20,320 nucleotides of DNA from positions 1-20,320 of the forward strand of contig JWZX01000581.1 in the NCBI GenBank assembly GCA_001275005.1, read 5' to 3'. The stretch comes from Chrysochromulina tobinii (taxonomy: Eukaryota > Haptophyta > Prymnesiales > Chrysochromulinaceae). The notes under the pieces were generated by a model. It had not been told where the DNA came from and did no database searches. It worked only from the letters and a program-made list of their open reading frames with translations. Positions 14,784 to 20,320 of this stretch are shown piece after piece; the first letter of the stretch is position 1; each line of letters opens with the position of its first letter. The translations under genes and the position numbers were made by a program.

Positions 14784-16073
14784 TCAAGCTTCTGGCTCGT
14801 TGTCTAAGGAAGTCCACTTATTTGCGGCGGGGTTGGCGTCTGCCTCGACCTCAAGCTTCTGGTGGACGATGATGGTGATGAAGATGAGCGGCTTGAGTGC
14901 AAAGATGCCCAGCCAGAGTGTGGCACCGTAGCTCTCGCCCGAGGTCATCTTGGAGAAGCTGGGCAGCTCCGCGGCATGGATTGCGTCGAAGAGGATGGAG
15001 ATGCTCACGAGCACCAGGTAGATGACCATGAAGGTCGGCTCCCTGCTCGTCAGGTAAAAGTATGCGATGACGATGAGCAGCATGGCCCAGTCGATCTCCT
15101 GCACGATGAGCAGCACATACATGATCAGCTGCAGCGTCAGCTCGAGGTAGAGCGCCTTCCTCGCCGAAGTCCACTTGGCTGCCGAGAAGTCCTCCCACAC
15201 CCACTGGACAGCGAGTTTGTCCCAAAGCGCGAACACCGAGTTGACACAGAGCGCGCATTGGATGGCGACGAGTACGAAGCACAGGTTGAGCAGGCCGAAG
15301 GAGGCTTCGAGCTCCACCGTCCCCCAGCCGAGCGTGTCCGGGATGTTGGCGCTGTACATGGCCATCGAGGTGAAGATGAAGATGCACAGTGCCACCCAGA
15401 AGGTGGACATGATGTACTTTTGGATAGTGTCCGTGACGCCTAGTGCCTCAATCTGGTCGAACTGGTCTGCCACCCATGGTATGGCCTGCAGCGCGTACAA
15501 CCCCGTGATCCCCGTTGCGACCAGCCCGAGGAGCAGGCCCCACAACAGCAGCTTGGTCGTCAGCGCTCCCGCGGCCTCGAAGCCGCACCACGCAGCGGGG
15601 TCTGTGTTCATGCGCAGGTGCGTTGTCGGGTACACGATGGGGTCGTCGGCTTGCGCACAGAGATCGCTCAGCTTGCATTCACCTCTGCGAGCACGAAGTG
15701 GCGACGGAAATCAGCGTGCACACACAGATGGAAGATGGAAGATGAAACAACGGACAATGGCTGGGCAAGCACACCGACGCTTGCCGCAGAAGAACTCGTT
15801 GTCGCGGTGCGGGTTCTCGGCGACGCCAAATGTGACCGAGTCGAGTGCAAGGTAGGCCGTGAAAGGCTGGCCGTCCTTGAGCGCCGTGCCCTGCACCCAC
15901 GCATGGTTCGAAATTGCGACAAGCTGAATGAGGTTGATGAGGACACCGAGCAGCGCGACGACCAGAAACACCCGGTCGAGACGCTCGAAATTCATATCGT
16001 CGAGCGTCCCTTCCGGTAATCCGATCATGCTCGCCGCACGAGCGGGCGTGGCCACCGGCTTGGATGGCGGCAT
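14784..16073 (-). CDS. Multispanning membrane protein of unknown family, two exons
   Basis: Exon 1 (16073-15775) and exon 2 (15684-14784) join at a GT-AG pair (90-nt intron), giving 399 aa. Exon 1 encodes a soluble N-terminus, one membrane segment (about residues 35-55) and a loop ending FFCGKR. Exon 2 begins RGECKLSDLC, making a small Cys-rich loop (three Cys within ~17 residues) that spans the junction. About seven more hydrophobic segments follow, near residues 145-166, 193-212, 228-250, 281-296, 299-312, 317-336 and 352-374. Polar Asp/Glu residues sit between segments 5 and 6 (IVQEIDWAMLL). The C-terminal tail is hydrophilic and acidic. I do not recognise the family. The single-phase junction that keeps both frames open is the main support for splicing. 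Confidence 0.7.
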
Positions 16074-17305
16074 GGAACCAGCGCCGTCCGACAGGTGGGC
16101 CTCTACTTTTGGCCGATGAGGAGTTCAGTGCGTGAAATCTACTTTGTGGAGCTGACCTTTCAGTGTTCGTTTGCTCCCAGTCCCGAGGGCCCGGCCTGGA
16201 TATTGTAAAATGAAATGATGAGGATGGGGATTTGCCTGAGGTTCGACAGGTTGCGACTTTGTGCATACCGTCCGTCGGTTTATTGTATCGTTCCCCACAG
16301 AGCACGACATCCCACTCAAACGTTGGGCCTTCGCCTGGCTAACGGTGGAGTGTCAGCCGCCAGGACGCTTCCAGGACGCAAGAGCTCACGCGGACAAAGC
16401 ACAAATTATACGCAAGGCGGTCGGCGCGGCTTCAGGCTTAAGCCACGAGCCGCGAGCTGGGAGCTCTGATTCCGAAAGCAGGCGCCGTTCTGGCGCGCCC
16501 ATCATTCGCGTACCTGCGACATACAATTACACACCGGCCGCTCCAATCCAACCGCGGGGACGTACACACTCACGGTAGACGGCTAGCTTATGTTGTATTA
16601 CACGACTTCGACAACGTTTCGGTCACACACATCTTGTTCCGGGGAGATCAGCCAATTGGGTACCGTTGCTCCGTTGGCGCTCTTGCTCAACACACAACTG
16701 GGGAACTCCCCCGCCCCTAGCTCACTCCACACTGGTTCCTCTGTGGCGTCCCCGGCTCACTGGCTCCGCTGTGCGAAACGCCACAGGTGCCCCCACTGAC
16801 GCATGCCCTTCATCACTCTCCGTCCCAACCCTACCCAATGAATCCCACCCACAGGCCAATATCAAAATCACGTCACCTCCAACGAGCGGCCAGCCCAGCA
16901 GTGGAATGCCCATCGCAAACGCATTCACATCCAGCAAGGGCAGCTTGTCCTTTTGCGATTTGCAAGGAAAGGCAAGCGAATGTGACTCACAATGCGTCAG
17001 ATGCGGCAGAAATTCACTGTTCCGATGATGTAGTTGCAACAACTCGCCGAGAGAGAAATGCCCTATCTCAATCGCTTCAGCGCTCCCACCCTCTCTGCCA
17101 TTCGTCGACCCAACATGGACGTCGATTACGCATGGACAGCGAGAGCGCATACGCTGATTGGAGTGCATTCCTTGCTCTCACAGCATCACCTCGAGGTGGT
17201 ACAGCTACCTTGCATGTGCGCCTTGGCCAACTCACAGCAAAACACGAGATCGGGCTCGGCGCATAGAATGCGCCAACCCCGTCCTTTATGCGAACTGTTG
17301 CACCA
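16074..17305. other. 1.2-kb region without a supported gene
   Basis: Both neighbouring minus-strand genes flank this gap: the membrane protein starts at 16073 and the NTPase pseudogene ends at 17306. It must contain the membrane-protein promoter and may contain decayed 3' parts of the NTPase gene. A 148-codon minus-strand open frame (17168-16722) includes a hydrophobic stretch (MGIPLLGWPLVGGDVILIL) but no recognised motif. The base composition is visibly lower in GC than the coding parts. Confidence 0.45.
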
Positions 17306-19952
17306 TCACGCACCACACCCTCCGCTGAAGGCCATGGCCTTGCCTGGACGCGTTTCGAGCAGGTTGAACGAATCTGCATCCCAGACTTTGATCATTGCCA
17401 TCGCGCACCGGAACGGAAAGAGGAGGACCGTCGTCTCAAGCACGCGCTCCTGCTGCCCACCGTCCCACCGAAGGAGTGCCTTCGCCATTGCCACCGTGAT
17501 CGGCTCACGTGCTGCCGCAATCAGCTCCACGAGGGGCTTCGCCTCGGTCCACGCGGAGTCCTCCTGACCCTCTCGAAAGGCGCGCTCGAAGTTGACGGCG
17601 TACACCTCGCCCAGGCCGGCCGGGAGCGAGTCGAGATTCTGGAAGTGAATCGCGCGGCCTTTCTTGGCCTCGCTCTCAAGGTGCTGGCCGAGCATGTAGG
17701 CATACAAGAAGAGGCCCTCCGACTTGGCCGAGTGTGCGTCGACTGCTGCGTCCAATGACGCCGTGCTCAGGCGGCCAACGATAAAAGCCACGAGCTCCCC
17801 GGCATCAACCTTTGTGCCCTGGCAGAGGGCTGGCAGCTCCTTGCAGACCTCCTCGTTATAGACGTGCGCCTCCTTCTTTGCCTCGAGCATGTCTACGTGG
17901 TTGAACTGGATCTCGCACACGTACCTCACGCCATCCGGAAGCACGACGCCGGCACACGAGATGCCCATCGGCGTCGGCGACGCGTACTTATTCTTGAACC
18001 TCGATGCCGGCCCCCTTGAGCCCCTCGGCAAGCGCGCCTGCCATGCTCGAGCAGCTAGTGAAGCGCAGGGTGAGCCGCGCGAGGTCCTTATGGCCACCGT
18101 ACTCTGTTTCCATCTTTTCAGACACAAGTGGCTCTTTTTTTGATACCCGGCGAGTCAGCAAACTCGACCCCCGATCTTGCCGTCCCCTGGACTGGATGGC
18201 GGAGCGTTTCCTTCTTTGGATCCGCCTCCCATTTGTCCGCGATGAGCAACTCAAGCTTTTCCTGCGCCTCATGCGCCTGCTTCTTGTGGACGGTGATCAA
18301 ATCGTCCGACACGTGGACGAGATTGTCATTGCGCTTCTGCTTCTCCGGCTCTGCGATGAGCTTCTCGTAGCCATCCTCAGCGCTCACCCTTTCTGCGCAC
18401 CTGACGTAGATGGCCTTGGACAAATCCATGGGCGCCTGCAGGACTGATATGCTGGCGCGCGATCGTGCGCAGGTACACCTCGACGTCGGCCCTGTTCTTG
18501 GCCTCATCGGCGCGCAGCTCTTTGGGTTTGAAGCTGAGCGCCCGCTTGATCTGGGGTTCCTCGCGCGACCTCACGAAGAGCATGAGCCACGGCGGCAGCC
18601 GAGAGCTGGCTGGCTATGACGTCAAGCAGCGGCTTCTGCGACTCCTTGGGCATCTCGTCTAGCGCGTCGGCCTCTCGGGCGCCGGGACCTCCGAGACGAG
18701 CAGCGGCAGCGGCGTCTCGAAGAAGAGCGCCTTGAAGAGTTCCGCGGGGTCGTCCACCGCTTCCCCTGGTGCACCCGTGGCCTCAAGCTTCTCCTTGTAG
18801 CCCGGCAGCCGGTGTGCGAGCATGGCGGCCAGGCTGCGGAGCAGCGAGCCGGGCGCCGACTGTGCCCCGGGTTGTGATGGCGGCAAAAGTGCCGGATGAC
18901 ACGGTCTAGGAGCTCAGCCGATAGCACCGACTTTCCGGTGCCACCGCCACCCATCAGCCAGAAGAGCGCTCAGCCGTTAGCACCGACTTTCCGGTGCCAC
19001 CGCCACCCATCAGCCAGAAGAGCTGGGGCGACGCCGGGTCGTCGAGCCATTTGAGGATCTCGGCAAAGGCCCACTCGCGCGTGCCTTGGAGGTGCGCGCT
19101 CTTCTTCTCGCGCCACAGCTCGCGAAAGTCATGAGGCTTCAGATCCTTCAGATCGAGCGTCGGTGGCAGGCTCAGCTGTCCTAGCGTCTGGCTCTCGGAC
19201 AGAGATGAAGCACCCGGGGTCAGCCCAGATGGAGCTGCCTCCGGCACGTCAAGACCGAGACTCACGAGCTTTTTCTTTTCTTGGTCGCCCACTTTGACGA
19301 GGAACACTGACCGCTCCTGCGCTGATGCACCTTCGTAGGCGGCCTTGATGTCCGCGTCTGGGCTCTCGTCGGTCAAAGCAGAGGCACCCGCACCCATGCC
19401 GCCCCGGATGCGCATCATCCCCTCAAGTAGTTCCCCTGCCGACTTCGCCTCCGCCTCCGCCTCCGCCTCCGCCACCGCTACCTGAGCCGCTTGCGCCGCC
19501 ACTGCAACGGCGTCGTCGTCGATGCCATCGAGGTTGGTGTCGTCCCCGTCGTCAAGGTAGGAATTATCCTGCGCGGGGCGCTTGATCGCGGGTGAAGTCG
19601 CTTGCAGGCCCCCCACAGCAGGCTTTGGCATGGGCGTTGGCATCCCAATCTTATTGGGCCTTTCTGAGATCGTCTGTTTCGCTGCCGCCTGCGCCTGCAC
19701 ACCGCGGGTGCTCAACGCATTCGCGCGTGCGCTCGACGGTCCCGATGAAAACAGCCGTTGCAGTTCTGCCACCTCGGATGCCTCGTTGACAGCAGAAGCA
19801 AGCGGCAGAAGCTCACTCAACTCCTTCCAAAGAGTCGCTCCGCCGTCCTTGGGCTGCACACGAACGTGTGCACCGAAGCGCTTGATGACAGTGCCGGTAG
19901 TTTCGACTCTCATATGCTTGAAGCGCACGTAGTCGCCCTCCTTCGGGTCCAT
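17306..19952 (-). pseudogene. Frameshifted STAND/NACHT-type P-loop NTPase with embedded RelA/SpoT-like domain
   Basis: From an ATG at 19952 the frame encodes a small SH3/KOW-like segment (GDYVRFKHMRVETTGTVIK), a long Ala/acidic linker, the lead-in TREWAFAEILKWL and Walker A GGGGTGKS. After that the protein content continues only by changing frame. The pieces in order are HFCRHHN, SLLRSLAAMLAHRLPGY, DALDE (Walker B type), LPPWLMLFVRSREEPQIKRAL, a stretch with YGGHKDLARLTLRF, KNKYASPTPMG and VCEIQFNHVDMLEAKKEAH (RelA/SpoT-like), then EGLFLYAYMLGQHL and PLVELIAAAREPI (NACHT-type C-terminal region). About seven disruptions fall in 1.1 kb, so the gene appears dead unless the assembly is faulty. 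Intact relatives would be signalling ATPases; the RelA/SpoT segment resembles (p)ppGpp synthetase folds, but activity cannot be inferred. The last residues include IKVWDADSFNLLE, possibly a WD40 strand remnant. The true start is uncertain; another in-frame ATG lies near 20024. Confidence 0.75.
18912..19023 (-). repeat. 56-bp perfect-boundary tandem duplication across the Walker A motif
   Basis: Copy 18912-18967 and copy 18968-19023 differ at one position (a at 18921, t at 18977). Each encodes LFWLMGGGGTGKSVL followed by TA or SA. Because 56 is not a multiple of three, the frame after the second-read copy stops at 18954. Removing either copy would restore reading toward AELLDRVIRHFCRHHN. Confidence 0.92.
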
Positions 19953-20287
19953 GAGAGATGCTCGGGTTGAGCGTTCGGGGGGGGTTCCGCCGACGTCGCC
20001 CCCCGCCACGACCCCGGCCATCCTTTGGTGCCGCGCTGACGCTCGGCTGCAACCTAAATTTGGTTTCCTGATTGCTGTGCAACAGCTGAGTGACACGACC
20101 GCACACCCAGACCGAGACACGGCCCCGCCCGTCTGATTGTCTGTCCGGAGTTCGCGGACCGCGCGCGCAATTGCCAATTCCGCAATAGAGGAAAGACTAA
20201 ACTAACTAAGAGTGCGACCGTGTGAACCCCGACATCTGCGACAACCGGGGCGCGGCGGGGCGCGCCTGTGGAAATTCTTTGAGTACT
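19953..20287. other. 5' flank of the NTPase pseudogene
   Basis: The minus-strand frame remains open upstream to about 20177, but the sequence (many Arg, Ser, Cys) does not look like conserved protein, so this is probably promoter, leader or part of a first exon. AT-richer patches occur near 20050-20075 and 20165-20212. No clear TATA box. Confidence 0.35.
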
Positions 20288-20320
20288 CGCCGCCCGCGCG
20301 CGCCGCCCGCGCGCGCCGCC
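20288..20320. repeat. 13-bp GC tandem repeat at right edge
   Basis: The unit cgccgcccgcgcg occurs at 20288-20300 and 20301-20313 and begins again at 20314, running off the edge. It consists only of G and C and may be part of a longer array. Confidence 0.85.

Noticed and set aside
16722-17168. 148-codon minus-strand frame with a hydrophobic stretch
   Set aside because: Only one short hydrophobic run, no family resemblance and no supporting splice partner, so it is left as unsupported.

Overview
This window is nuclear DNA from a GC-rich, gene-dense, unicellular eukaryote, most likely a photosynthetic protist such as a haptophyte or a similar alga. The evidence is short canonical GT-AG introns (72-244 nt) that restore conserved proteins, eukaryote-only genes (ATG4, an ARF-family GTPase, a nucleotide-sugar transporter, a KNL1-like kinetochore protein), Ala/Gly-rich low-complexity inserts, and a STAND NTPase carrying a RelA/SpoT-like domain. 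That last architecture I associate from memory with algal genomes. The lineage call is inference. I found no bacterial operons, CRISPR arrays, insertion sequences or convincing tRNA genes.

Layout, left to right. (1) 1-1384, minus: 5' part of a KNL1/Spc105-like kinetochore scaffold with a PP1-docking RVxF motif and three MELT-like motifs; it runs off the left edge. (2) 1555-3909, plus: intronless 784-aa protein with a BSD-like segment, a UVR-like hairpin and four diverged copies of an unrecognised ~130-aa repeat; it is divergent from (1) across 170 bp. (3) 4665-5923, plus: six-exon PHOSPHO1/2-type HAD phosphatase of 242 aa, with a duplicated splice acceptor in its last intron. (4) 6514-8634, minus: ARF/ARL-type GTPase fused to a ~510-aa coiled-coil tail. 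(5) 9047-10563, minus: three-exon transaldolase with an N-terminal targeting-type extension. (6) 10772-12766, plus: ATG4 autophagy protease with a large low-complexity insert and a 36-bp minisatellite; it is divergent from (5) across 208 bp. (7) 12939-14059, plus: two-exon nucleotide-sugar transporter. (8) 14784-16073, minus: two-exon multispanning membrane protein of unknown family. (9) 17306-19952, minus: STAND/NACHT-type P-loop NTPase with a RelA/SpoT-like segment embedded in it, broken by a 56-bp tandem duplication in the Walker A sequence and about six further frame changes.

The genes are ordinary neighbours with no evident shared pathway: chromosome segregation, phosphate metabolism, small-GTPase traffic, pentose phosphate, autophagy and Golgi transport. 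The most unusual items are the KNL1-like N-terminus, the BSD-UVR-repeat protein, the ARL-coiled-coil fusion and the NACHT/RelA-SpoT composite pseudogene. Intron boundaries were placed by eye from GT-AG sites that restore conserved protein sequence. Family assignments come from motif recognition without a database search.
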